Source: Pyropia yezoensis (lineage: Eukaryota > Rhodophyta > Bangiophyceae > Bangiales > Bangiaceae). Taken from it: DNA of 64,000 nucleotides. Below the pieces are notes generated by a model. The model was not told the DNA's origin. It searched no databases and saw nothing but the letters and a program-made list of their open reading frames with translations. Below are positions 10,565 through 21,358 of the stretch, piece after piece. Within the stretch, counting starts at the first letter, position 1, and each line of letters starts with the position of its first letter. The stretch is taken from NCBI GenBank assembly GCA_009829735.1, contig CM020619.1:19783816-19847815 (forward strand). The letters run 5' to 3'. A program made the translations under genes and the position numbers.

Positions 10565-11067
10565 CTACGACCTTTATCACAGGCTCGAGCCCATCACCGA
10601 CGAGTGAAGGCCCGCCGTCCTCCACCCGCCTAGTTGGGAACGGCCCTACACCGAGGTAAAATTAAACCCGAGTGGATCTCGCAGGGACATTCCTCTCACC
10701 TTGGAACGTTCCCTTTGAGTGTACCACCCAATGACCGAAGTGCAAACCATCGGTCCGACGAGAAACCTCAGGGTGAACACCCCACTTTATTGGGCTGGAA
10801 TACCGCGCGTACCGATTCCCACGGCCGGCCTGGTGGCCGGGGTGCGTCTAGCCGCTCCGCGACCCCAGGAACACCCTGTGTCAGACCAGAATTTAATGGC
10901 GCCGATTAACAATCGTCACCGGAAGGGTTCCAGAACGTCGGGGGGTCCGATCCAGGCGTGTTGGCTTACGATTCTCACGTTACGAGCCAAGGAAGGAGAT
11001 GAAAGTGCGTTCTAATTCCGCACGCCCAAGGCGGTACCGTTTGCCTCCGTCCCCAGCTGCTCCACCA
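10565..11067. other. No recognisable feature
   Basis: About 500 bp between the GyF fragment and a GyA-type LTR fragment. I see no coherent coding frame, LTR match or RNA gene; it is probably decayed element sequence. Confidence 0.4.
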
Positions 11068-11250
11068 TACGTCGAAAAAACCACTGATGCGCGCAGCACT
11101 CAAGTTGGGGAAGTGCACAAGGGCTGCCTCCCGTGTCAGGAGAACCGGAAGAAGTGCAATTCGCTCACAAGCCATCCCTGTTGAGAGGCAGTCCCCCCAC
11201 CACGGCGCAAGATCATGGTGTGTGGTGTAGGGACCCTATGGGCCCTCCAC
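11068..11250 (+). repeat. Diverged GyA-type LTR fragment
   Basis: Resembles the first part of the inverted GyA LTR (AAAACCACT ... CAAGTTGGGG ... AAGGGCTGCCTCCCGTGTC ... ATGGTGTGTGG). It keeps the KGCLPC..NRKKC coding block although the surrounding bases have drifted. Its end is not sharp. Confidence 0.5.
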
Positions 11251-11940
11251 GTGGGGAAACCTCGTAGAGATTGCGTGGTACCCCTGCGCCCACCTTCCTA
11301 GTGTGGACGATGGGGCCGATTTGGCTCTTCGTGATTTTACTGGCTTCCGATTGGTCCCCTTTTATGGATATGGGACCTGGTCGCCATTGGTTCTGGGGCC
11401 CATATTGGGACTCCCAGTGTTTGGGAATTTCCCCTGACCGGAATTGGCCTTTGGTCAGTAATCCGGGATGGGATGCATTTGGGGTTTGAATTGAGCTTGA
11501 GTATGTTGGGTGATAGTGAGATTGGTGAGGTCCTGAGTGTTGGCACTGATGTCCGGCGGGGCTCTTCTCTCCCGTGTCTTGGAGATTCCTGCCCCGCTGG
11601 CAGGGATGATCCGTGAGGAAGGGGGCCCTCCGGACGTGTTGGAGGGTTTCGATTGGCCCGCACGTGGCCCGGTGCGGAGGGTTGCTGGGTGCGGATGAGA
11701 GAGGTTAAGAGTGTGCGCGGGGGTGCGCGTTGCTTCCCCCTTTCGGAAAAAACAGACTTGCGTGTGCTTGAACACTGTTGTCCTGGTCGCGAGTCCCCGC
11801 GTGGACAAGCCAGGCGGTCGGCGGTTCAGTATTTCTCCGGTCTCCCCTCGTTCTTAGTGGGTTGTCTCTCTGTGTGTTCTGGGTGCTAGGCGCCTAAGGT
11901 ACGTAAAACCACTACATTTGTTGGATCAGCAGGGGAGGGG
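11251..11940 (+). repeat. Probable 5' LTR end and primer-binding site of GyE
   Basis: The stretch ends ACGTAAAACCACTACA at 11916. It is followed at 11917-11940 by TTTGTTGGATCAGCAGGGG, nearly the same as the sequence after the GyC 5' LTR (TTGGTGGAGCAGCAGGGG). By position this is a primer-binding site complementary to a tRNA 3' end. No second LTR is present, so the left LTR border is unknown. Confidence 0.45.
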
Positions 11941-12032
11941 ACTAAGTTCCTCCTGGCCAAAGGGGTCTATTCCTTCTTCGTACTCTTTCTGTGGTTGTGT
12001 TCTGTCTTCTTTAAGGGAACGCGGTTGTCGTG

Positions 12033-14528
12033 ATGTCTGATAACGAGCAGAATCCCCCTCGGGGAGAGACGGGGGTCCTGGAGGGCGGTTCTTCCGTGAC
12101 GACGGAGAGCGCGACGGGATCTGCTGTTCCGACTAATGCCCTCGGGGCTGGAGGGGACGACCTGGCCACCCGTAGGGTGACCACCCGTCTACCCTCGCTG
12201 GAAATCGATTCGAAGGGCCCATCGGGCGAACCTTTCTTCCCGCCGCGGACGGGACGCGAGGGGGGGTATTCAACCGGCCTCGGCGACCTCCCTGGGGTTC
12301 ATCCCGTGGCGGGGATGGGTTCTGAGGAAACGCCCGCCCCTCCTGTTTCCCTGATGGAGGCATTGTCTCCTAAGGAGACACCTCGAGCGTTTGTAGCCCC
12401 CGGATCGGATACTCCTACCGAGAAATGGAAGAAAGCAATGGTGGATGCCGTTCGCGGCCTCCTGACTCCACTGAACCAACGGTTGAGTTTTGTGGAGCGA
12501 AGTGTGCAAGAGCGGGAGCGCCAGCGTTGCCGGCATCCCAGCTCGTCATCTGAGTCGACTTCGGATTATTTCGGGGGGGAGGGTCTGCCTCCCGAGCGCC
12601 GTCGGCGCCCGCAACCTGTAGTCCGAGCGGTTTCCGCTCAGGCAGGACCGGGGAGAGTCCCCCTACGGGAGATTCCCCCAAAGATTATTCCGGCTGACGA
12701 CCGCTGTGCGAGTCTTCTCGATTGTGAGACATATTCTCTCAAGAACAAGGACAACCCAGTTTCGGGAATTGAGGCCGAAGGCCTGGGTAAGAAGCGGAAG
12801 GACCTGACCAGTATATTTGGTCGCGATTGTGAATGGGGGGGAAACCGTCCTCTAAAAGTCTTCGAATTCCTTATCCGCCTCGTGAAGGCGGCTAATGAAA
12901 ACGGCCTCTGAGAGGGGCGAGCTTTGCTCCTCCTCCCCGAATTTACGAAGGATCCCTTGAAGGGGACCTATATCGGATTTGTCCGTCCGTCGATGACGGC
13001 GGTCGCACCGGGGAAGTAACTTCCTATTTGCACTTGAGAACTGGCTTCTGCGTGCGTACGCAGATGAGCATCTCCTGAATGTACAGGAGGCCAATTTCAA
13101 TTGCGACTCCAAAGGGGGAGATGAGACAGAGACGGGGTGTCACCGCCGTCTCATGGAGCTTTACGCTAAGCGTGCATATATACACACCTCGGGCCAGGTC
13201 CGAGCCAGCTTTATGCAAGGCACATCGCGGGGGATTCGGCACAAAGTGCGGAACTACGTTGCAGACCACCCCCATGCTCCTATCGAGCTGGTGGTGCAAT
13301 ATGCCCAACGGGCAGGGGGTTTCCGACGGCGGATTCAGGCCGCCGCCGCAGAGGTTAATGCTAAGAAAGACGCAGAGCTCCACGCCCGTCGTTTGGTGCG
13401 TCGCGCTCTGGCAGCCGGTACGTCGTTCCATGTGGAGGTGGGGGAGGCATCTAGTTTTTCCTACAGGGTGTCACGACCCTCTGGGGGGTCACGGGGGACG
13501 GACGGGAAGTACAAGCCCTCCCCCTACCATATCTACAATAATACTTCACACTGGATGGCAGATTGCTCTCACCTCCATGTGAAGACTCGAAACCGCATGG
13601 CCAAGGCACGCGCCGATTGCAGAGCGGCTCGAGCCGCTGCTCGTGCGCGTGGGACGGTCGCTGCTGTCGTGCCCTCCCCGACGGGGAAGGAAGCGCGAGC
13701 GAGTTCCATTAAGAAGAGCTCATCTGAGGTATCATCTTCGGGAAACGCCTGAAGCGCGGTTCCCCTAGGGCTTCCCCCATTGCGTCCAATGATGAGGGGG
13801 GACCGAAGAGGATATTGCGCCGCCCCCGAAGGAGTACGCCTGCATTATTGGCACTCCCTAAGGGGGTGAAACGGGGAAACGTCATTTGCGCGATCATGCC
13901 TTCATCCAACTATCAGCTGGCTGTACAACTGTTTGCTACTGAAGGGTTAGAACATGCGATAAATGCTGTCTTGGGCATTGGAAGCGGGCCTTCTCTGATT
14001 CGAAGCTCAATGCTCCCTAAGAGATTGAGGCTCCACCCCCTGGGGGAGCTGGAAATTATACTGTACTTCGACTTGAATGGGGGGTGGCTTCCCGTTCGAG
14101 GAACTGTGCGCTTAGGCGTACAAGTGGGAGGTACATTTTCGACGACTGCTTTGGGGTAATCGATATAATGGCGTCACCCGTCATGTGAGGTAACTCCATC
14201 GGAGATACCGAGATCTGAACCATCTCCTGTGAGGACCAGGCGGTCACCCTCATGACAGGGATGGTCGTCCCCATCCTTCGAGATATGGAGGACGTGGAAC
14301 TGAACCCCATTAGGTCGAGCCCCGTGTGGGCTTGTCCGAAGGACAAGACCTCCAAGCCCAGTTTGTGTCACAAGCTGAAGCTGAAGCCTGGGGTCATCCT
14401 CCATGTGATGGTGAGCGGGCAGTTCCACGGCCACGGGATTATTTCCGGCCAGCCCCGTCTTGCCTATAAGTACGGGGCTCACGTGGTCGACGGCCCCGCG
14501 AAGCTTAACCGTGATGCCCCATACACCG
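12033..14528 (+). mobile_element. GyE: Ty3/gypsy gag-protease fragment, broken
   Basis: Gag lies at about 12033-13752 (ATG at 12033) and is related to GyA gag: REIPPKIIPADDRCASLLDCE aligns with the GyA VPPKIQVANPVYQRIFDCE, and LKVFEFLIRLVKA with LRVFEFLRRFTKA. Both end in a Ser-rich tail. A protease-like segment (LGIGSGPSLIRSSMLP) lies at about 13815-14159, and pol linker sequence runs to 14528. There GyA-2 begins, so GyE was probably interrupted by it. RT and integrase of this copy are not seen. It is an old fossil with at least three breaks. Confidence 0.65.
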
Positions 14529-14931
14529 TGTGGCAAAAACCACTCGCACACGCGACACTGAAGTTGGGGCGGTGCGCAAGGGCTGCCTCCCGTGTCGGGG
14601 GAACCGGAAGAAGTGCAAGTCGCACACACTCTGTCCCTGTTGTGGGGCAATCCCCCCACTGACAAACAAGAGGATGGTGTGTGGGCCAACAGTTTCTTGG
14701 TCGGGACGGGGACGCGAGGCCAAGCCCCGGTGTCCCTCCCCTCATCCTCCGAGGGTCCCCTCAGAGTCTCGCCTCTCGGAATCTCCCACCCCTGCACCTG
14801 ACCACCGGGCCACACCAAAAATTCAAGACGATAAATTCAGAAAACCCTCAAATCTAAGTTGGACTTACTACTCAGCTAACTATCCCAAACTTAGGGAATA
14901 CGGACCCAAATGCAGGGGGAGGAACGGGTGA
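14529..14931 (-). repeat. 3' LTR of GyA-2
   Basis: 403 bp. On the + strand it starts TGTGGCAAAAACCAC and ends GGAGGAACGGGTGA. It matches the inverse of the GyA-1 LTR (8507-8908) and the solo LTR at 28281. Confidence 0.75.
14530..14931 (+). other. LTR-embedded antisense frame with Zn2Cys6-like cluster (GyA-2)
   Basis: The clearest copy of the LTR antisense frame: 133 codons open through the whole LTR with KGCLPCRGNRKKC then KSHTLCPCCGAIPP, a CX2CX6CX5CX2C array with a basic loop, followed by a Pro/Ser-rich tail. The frame has no ATG, only a GTG at the LTR edge. It lies upstream of, and on the same strand as, the antisense accessory frame at 15334. An LTR-derived first exon or leader is possible but unproven. 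Confidence 0.45.
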
Positions 14932-15333
14932 GGCTAGTGGCCTGCCGCCCCTTGCATGGCACGTGTTGCCCGCATACCTAGGGGTCAATGCTGCCACACT
15001 CCCCTCTCCTCAGTTCCGTCCGACCCGGGCGGCCCTGCGAAGGGGCGTAGAAACGCATATCGCGGCGTTTGGGGGCGCGATTTGCTTTTCCCCGGGTATG
15101 TCACGTGGACGTGAAGGCGGTCACGTTAACCGCTTCTCTTCTCAAGCTTGCCAACTTGGCAGCTTGCTCTTATCGGTTCTCACCTTACCACCACCATCAC
15201 ATCCTCTTCACCGTATTCTGGGCCGCCCCACGCTGGGGAGGCCACCCATCATCCGCGATCCGAGCCCCCCTCCACTCGTGGTGGGTCTCGTGCAACTGCA
15301 ACCAGGTCGTCTCTCCCTAACTTGGGAAGAGCC

Positions 15334-16623
15334 ATGGTGACCGCGGGGGTGGAGACGGACTCTCTCGACGAACGTATGGAGGACACCCCCTACGGTGCAG
15401 CGCCCGCCGGGACTTCCGGCGGGGGCTCCGCGATCGCTCCGGGGGATGGGACTCCCGCGTCACCCGGCTTTGGGATGACGGCGGGGTCTCCCCCGGAGGC
15501 GGGACAAGTTGTCCCGTGTGAGGCCTTGGGGCGGTGGTTTTACCCCGCTTGGCCTCTATATGAGGAGGGGTTGACTGTTCTCCGCTGTGGCCGACTTGGC
15601 ACGGCGATGAGTCGGGTATGGGACCGCCTACGGGAGAAGTATCCCCGTAGGGTCGGGTTCCCTGCCGGCTTCAGGACGGAACAGTTTGCCTTCCTGTATG
15701 AGGACAAGGTCGAGGATGTACAGCGGGCCAAGGCCATGGTGGACCGCGGGGGTACCATCTCGGGCACCGGTGACGTGCCGACCTTTACTTGGGACGCGGT
15801 GGCAACTCGCCCCCCGTACCTTCACGAGACCGATCCGCACACTCATCACTTTGATGTGCGGATGGAGAAGGACTTCCGGCAAGGTCCCTACTTGGTGACC
15901 TCGGCTCAACTCGAGTTTCCGCAGCAGCCCCCTGCTAGCAAAAAGCAGTACTACCCGAAGAAGCCTGAGTGGTGGCCTCAAGTTGAGGTCCCCTACGGGT
16001 TTCCGGCGTTACTACCCCGGTTGCGCAACCATTTCGGCTCCGTCATGTTGACGGCTCGCCCGGAGCACCTGGTTTTTGCCAGGTTGGCCACCCAGTGGCT
16101 CCTCGAGGTCATCTCGACCTGGGTGTATTGTGTTCAGCGGCGGGGGATGCTCTGGCATCTTCCCCTCCAGCTCATCCAAGGTTTGGAACAGCTCACTACT
16201 CAGCTAGTTGCTGAGGGGTGCTCATCAGGACAGCTCTCTCTTCTTGAGGAGATGCTGCGCCTGCATAAACGCATTGAGTGGGAGAGCATTGAGCACAAGT
16301 TGCGCCGCTCCTCTCGCGGGTTTCAGGACGATCGCACACTCCGCCAGTTCGTCGGGGTCGGTCGTGAACTTCACGACGGCCGTGTGGTACTTCGCGAGGG
16401 GTTGGACATCGGGGACTACCCGAATGCCCCGGGGGTGGATCGCCACACTGCGCCACCCACGGACAAGGCAATCGTGATGGCTGTGTCTCTCACGATGACT
16501 ACATGGCTCAACCCGCTGCGGGGGCCCCGAGTAGGGGTCGCAGTTACTCTCGGGCTCCGCGTAGTCAGCGAGCCCCTTCTCTTCCTCCCATCCGTCTCCA
16601 GCCGCAGAGGGACATCCCGTTAA
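15334..16623 (+). CDS. Antisense accessory protein of GyA-2
   Basis: An open frame on the strand opposite pol. I chose the ATG at 15334 (GCCATGG context) because the start and following residues (MVTAGVETDSLDERMED) are shared with GyA-1; the frame is open further upstream. The Gly/Pro-rich acidic N-terminus (about residues 1-60) precedes a globular region rich in Trp, Tyr, His and Arg. That region contains WPLYEEGLTVLRCGRLG, PPYLHETDPHTHHFDVRM, LRNHFGSVMLTARPEH and CVQRRGMLWHLPLQL. Its second half resembles the GyC antisense protein. It overlaps the SR-rich frame by 121 nt in a different frame. No RT, integrase, capsid or envelope signature is visible and I do not recognise the family. Confidence 0.6.
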   Translation: MVTAGVETDSLDERMEDTPYGAAPAGTSGGGSAIAPGDGTPASPGFGMTAGSPPEAGQVVPCEALGRWFYPAWPLYEEGLTVLRCGRLGTAMSRVWDRLREKYPRRVGFPAGFRTEQFAFLYEDKVEDVQRAKAMVDRGGTISGTGDVPTFTWDAVATRPPYLHETDPHTHHFDVRMEKDFRQGPYLVTSAQLEFPQQPPASKKQYYPKKPEWWPQVEVPYGFPALLPRLRNHFGSVMLTARPEHLVFARLATQWLLEVISTWVYCVQRRGMLWHLPLQLIQGLEQLTTQLVAEGCSSGQLSLLEEMLRLHKRIEWESIEHKLRRSSRGFQDDRTLRQFVGVGRELHDGRVVLREGLDIGDYPNAPGVDRHTAPPTDKAIVMAVSLTMTTWLNPLRGPRVGVAVTLGLRVVSEPLLFLPSVSSRRGTSR

Positions 16624-17306
16624 GCGTCGCCGTTGAGTCGTCCATCCCGGTGTCCCCCAACTTGGGGGCCACCCTCCTGCCGGTCTATCCCAAGTTGGTA
16701 TTGCCGGCAACGACCTTAACCTCCGAAGTGTTGATCACCACGATGGTGCGCACCATTTCTTTCATGGCCGCGTCGGCTGCAACCCTTGAAGTTCACGGGA
16801 CTCCTCAACTTGAGGAGCGCGTTCGTACTGTTGTGGAGCCTGCGAGTTGCAAGTCGGTAGCGGGGTTTATGACGACCGAGTTGGCTCGTATTGGGTCAAC
16901 TGTGCCCCAGCCAGCCTCACTTGGGCGTGGCAAGCGTCGGGCGAGCCGGTCATACTCGCCTCCTCGCCGTCGTCGCCGTCACTCGCGGCGGTCTCCCTCC
17001 GTGTCGGAAGACGAGTTGTCTTACTCCGTCTCGGAGTTCTCTACCCCGTGGGAGACGGAGTCGGTCCGCCGTCTGCGTCGCCAGCTTGCGCGCAAGACTA
17101 AGCAGAAGTTTAGCCGTGGTTGTCGCCACCTGCGCGACCGTGAGGGGCGCGACCGGTCCGACTTGGAGCCGCCGGCTTCCTCGACTGGTGGGGAGCGTTA
17201 TCGCCGGTGGTCTCGCCGCTCGCCTCCACGTGAGGGCGAGGGCCATGAAGTTGGAGAGTCCAGCATGCGTGCCTGGTTGGCAGCTGCCTTTGTTGTGAGA
17301 GTGTGA
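16503..17306 (+). CDS. Antisense SR-rich protein of GyA-2 (267 aa)
   Basis: Same length and organisation as the frame at 5826-6629. It has a Pro/Arg-rich N-terminus (MAQPAAGAPSRGRSYSRAP), a helical middle (PQLEERVRTVV), then RS-rich tracts (RRRRHSRRSPSVSEDELSYS). It starts inside the end of the preceding antisense frame and stops 82 nt from the end of the convergent pol. Composition suggests RNA binding or nuclear targeting. That both copies stay open beside broken pol genes may reflect past selection. Confidence 0.6.
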   Translation: MAQPAAGAPSRGRSYSRAPRSQRAPSLPPIRLQPQRDIPLSVAVESSIPVSPNLGATLLPVYPKLVLPATTLTSEVLITTMVRTISFMAASAATLEVHGTPQLEERVRTVVEPASCKSVAGFMTTELARIGSTVPQPASLGRGKRRASRSYSPPRRRRRHSRRSPSVSEDELSYSVSEFSTPWETESVRRLRRQLARKTKQKFSRGCRHLRDREGRDRSDLEPPASSTGGERYRRWSRRSPPREGEGHEVGESSMRAWLAAAFVVRV

Positions 17307-17387
17307 GGGTTAGGGCTGTAGTTAGAAGCCACTCTGCGTACCACTTCGACTTGAAGCACTCTCTTGGCACCGTCACTTGGCCTTCCC

Positions 17388-20300
17388 TCACGTTGAGGGA
17401 GGGCAAGTGGGGTCGATATCATCCCAGGCGCAGTATGCCCGGACCTTCTCAGCGGTAAGGTCCCCGACGTATTCCCACGTATCATCCTTCGCCTGATAGC
17501 CGAACCAACGCACCCTCAACATGGGGTGGTTAGTGTCCTCATCCCACCCGTGGTCGATCAAATTATCGAACACGTACTCCTGTGGGCCCTGTTCGGTCGC
17601 AGGTAGCGAGGGCAGGCGCCACGCCTTCAGCGCACGCGCCCTAGCCGGGTCGCCTGCAGGAGGCGGTGCAACTTTTACCACGTCCTGTCCGTTTACTGTG
17701 CGGACCCAATCGTCACTTTCGATGGTGAACCGCCGTCCATCTGTACGAAGGACCTGGTATGGCCCTTTCGTCTGGAACACAAACTTATCCCCAGTTGGGG
17801 TGTGTGAGTGGGCCAGTACCCAGTCACCCTGCTCGGGGGCGTGCTTAGCATTACGCACCTTCTTGTCAAAAGTACGCTTGTAGCGCTTTTGCGCTTTGTC
17901 CATCTCAGCCCGGACGGTAAGAATGAGTTTATCAAGCCTAGCAGCAAACTCCGCCTTACTCTCAGTGGGAGTAGACGTACTGCCATGGGCCTCCCTAGTT
18001 GGGAGCGGCCGCCGTACGGCAATAGACCGCACGCGACGGGGGGTCACAAAAGCAAGGGGTGGATGAGTGAACCTGCGAATTGTAGGCGATCATAAAAATA
18101 GAAATGTATTGGTCCCACGTTTTCACATGCTCACTCACATAGTGACGCAGCTGCCGAACAATAGTTTTGTTGAAGCGCTCCACCTGCCCATTAGTTTGTG
18201 GGTGGTAGGGGGTGGCATAGTTTGCCCGCACCCCCAACTTATCCAGCACTCCCTAAAACAGTACGGACGCAAATGGCGGTCCGTTGTCCGATAGTGTACT
18301 GTCCGGGATTCCATACGCGGCAACCCAGTGATCTAGGAAGGCTGACACGACCGACATGGCCGCGATCTCTGCCAGTGGGATCGCTCGCGTAAGTTTCGTG
18401 AGGCGGTCACAGATGACCAGGAGGTACTGGTTGCCCTCCTCGGTTACTGGCAGCGGCCCCAGGATGTCCATCGCCAACGCGGCAAAGGGCTCCTTGGCCG
18501 GGAACAATAGCATAGCCGTAGTAGGCCGCCGTTCCATCAGACGGTTCTGTGCACAACTTGTGCAGGCAGCCACCCAACTGTAGATGTCTACCACCATGGA
18601 CGGCCAGTAGTACCTGGTCCTCAGGGTCTAGTTCAGTTTACTAGACCCCAGGTTTCCACCTGTGGGAGTGTTATGCTCCCTCTCAAGGATACTGTCGTTG
18701 AGGGATGCGGGGACGACAGGTTGTTCGGTCCCCTGGAATACCCCCCTCCTCATGAGGAAGCCATCGTCTCCGACGAAGAATCGTGTCTCCGCCACCGTAT
18801 CTAGCGTATCCATCTGCGACTTGCAAAAGGAGTCCTCGGCCTGGGCCTTCACCACCTCGTCCAGGGACAGGGGCAAGTACTTCTTGTCCCCCGGCGCCTC
18901 AGGGTCCAACGCCTGACCCGAGCGCGTGACTACCCCCACGATGGGAATGTCCTCATCGACTGGGTTAGTGTCCAGCCCCTCAATAGGTACCCGAGAGAGG
19001 CCGTCGGCAAGGGCATGTTGCCTGCCAGGTCGGTACTCAATATCAAAGTCGAAGGGTGCCAGTCGCACCCTCCACCGGTTGAGACGAGTATTCGTACAGT
19101 CCGTCTTGAAGATGAACTGCAACGCGCGGTGGTCACAGCGGATGAGGAACTTCTCACCCTCTAGGTAATGACAAAGTGACGTCACCGCCCACAGCACTGC
19201 AAGTCCTTCCAACTCGGTGACTGCATAGTTCTTCACAGCCGAGTTCAGAGCCTTGCTGAAGCATCCTACCGGCAAGTGCTCCTTGTCCGGCTGCAGCTGA
19301 AGCAACACACAACGCAGTTGGTCGTAGCTAGCGTGCACGTCTTAGATGTAGTGGCCTCTCAACCTGGAAATCGCTAAGATAGGGGGCTTTAGCAGTAGGC
19401 CCCGAAAAATCTCAAAGGATTCCTGCTCCACCCGACTTGGGGGAGGCAGGTTTTTCGGTAGCGTTGAGCTAACAAGCTCATTCAGCGGCTTCACCACCTT
19501 GGCGAAGCTCTAGGTGAAACGTCGGTACATGTTACACATCCCGAGGAAGCTCCTCATCTGGGTCTGGGTCGGGGGGTACTGAGCCTTACGAATGGCCCTC
19601 AAGTTCTTCTCGTTGACACTGAGACGCCCCGTACGGACAACATGTCCCAAGTACGTCACCTCTTGAGTGAGAGGTGGCACTTACTCGCCTTCAGTGACAC
19701 ACCGGCGTCAGCAAGTAGCTTGAACACCTGGCCAAGATGGCTAATGTGCTCGTCCGAACTTCGGGAGAACACACTGATATCGTCTAGGTACACAAGACAG
19801 ATATGCCACCGTACTCCGGCCAGAATCATGTCCATGGTGCGCTGGAAAGTTGCCGGCGCGTTGCACAGTCCGAACGGTAGTCGTCTGCTCTGGTAGGCAC
19901 CACAGTGACAGGTAAGGGTAGTTTTATGCCTCTCCCTCGGGGCAATGAGAATTTGCCAATACCCCGCGTTACAGTCTAGGGTATAGAACACGTTTGCCTC
20001 CCCCCGTGAGTCGAGACAGTCGTCCATCCTAGGTAGCGGATAACTGTCCTTCAATGTGCTCTCGTTGAGCTTACGGTAGTCGATACAAAACCGGGTGGTC
20101 CCATCAACTTTGGGGACAATGACCACCGGACTCGCCTACTCAGCGTTGCTGGCCTCAATCACATCGAGGGCCTCCATGCGAGCGACTTGCTTCTTGACGA
20201 GGGCCCTTCAACGGGACCCTCCCCTACACGGTTGTTGGCGTATGGGGGGTGCACCGGGTTTCAACTTGATCCGGTGTTCGGTGGCTCTCATGAGTCCCAA

Positions 20301-21358
20301 TTGACCATCCTACAACTTATGGTATTGGTCCAAGAGGCGTTGATCTTAAACCCTCAACCTGGGTGGGACACCCTCCATGTTCACATGGGGTCGAGAAGAG
20401 GCGGCCGGGTTGGCTTGGTGCTTCTCCTTTCCGGACTTCAGGTCGCTACTCGCGCCCGCGTTGAGGGGGACCGCTACTACTGGTCCCTCATGTTGGTCGA
20501 TATAGCCCAACTTGGCTCCCGACTTGAAGTACTTTGGCGACGAGCTCAGGTTCATCACCTGAATTCTCCACGGGACTCCGGCTTTGGAGTCCATCGTGCC
20601 AAGGGCCACATGCACTTGGTGCTTGCGAGCAAGACGGGAGTGAGGGTGCACTAACCCGTTCCCCGTATAATCAGTTACAACGTCAACGTGCGCCACCGAG
20701 TTGGGGGGCAACGTGACCATACGGGCTAAACGCAGGGTAGCAGTAAACCCTTCTCTCCCGGAGCAAGCAGGCTTCGACTGTGAGACTGTCACAGGAGCCA
20801 CAGACTTTCCTTAACCAAGAATGGGGATGGTCTTTCCACTCATCAACTTGACCAATACTCAGGCCCGCAAATCAAAGGCACTTGTGTAACAACATAAGGG
20901 GTACCTAGAAGCAGGGGTACCGATATATTCTCGACTACTCCATAGGTCGCGTCGACGTCATGGGTTCCTAATTTAGTTGCTAGGGTCACGGCACCAACAA
21001 TGGGAAGTACCCAACCATTGATGTCAATCATATTGTCGGCCTTAGACCTCCACCGTTGGAGCTTGATCTCTTTGGGTAATAGCGACTTGCGTATTAAGGA
21101 GGCTTCTGACCCGATATCAAGTACGATACAGGCACAACAGGCACGGCCGGGGGCTAGTTGCACCCGTCCAGCCACCTGGAAATTCTCACCCGTCAGCACC
21201 GCGATGACCCGACGTGGGTTTACGCTCTTAGGGAGTCCTACCCGAGATGGGCGGACTCCCTTAGGTCGCCGCAGTATCCGGCAGGGATGTTTCGTCCTCT
21301 TGACCCACTTGGGCAAGGCTGCCGTTGTGAGCTCAGGACGGCCAGCTTCAACGGTCAT
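17388..21358 (-). pseudogene. Pol region of GyA-2 (protease, RT, RNase H, integrase, chromodomain), broken
   Basis: Going leftwards along the minus strand: protease-like sequence (CIVLDIGSEASLIRKSLLP) at about 20843-21358, RT (RFCIDYRKLNES) at about 19656-20126, and RNase H (FLIRCDHRALQFIF) at about 18870-19330. Integrase (MDILGPLPVTEEG, HPQTNGQVERFNKT) lies at about 17995-18597 and the chromodomain (LRVRWFGYQAKDDTWEY) at about 17400-17560. The ATG at 21358 overlaps the gag stop as ATGA. It is a fossil in several open pieces. Confidence 0.85.

Noticed and set aside
14530-14931. A host Gal4-type transcription factor
   Set aside because: The cysteine cluster lies inside a repeated LTR and recurs in other LTR copies, so it is element sequence rather than a host gene.
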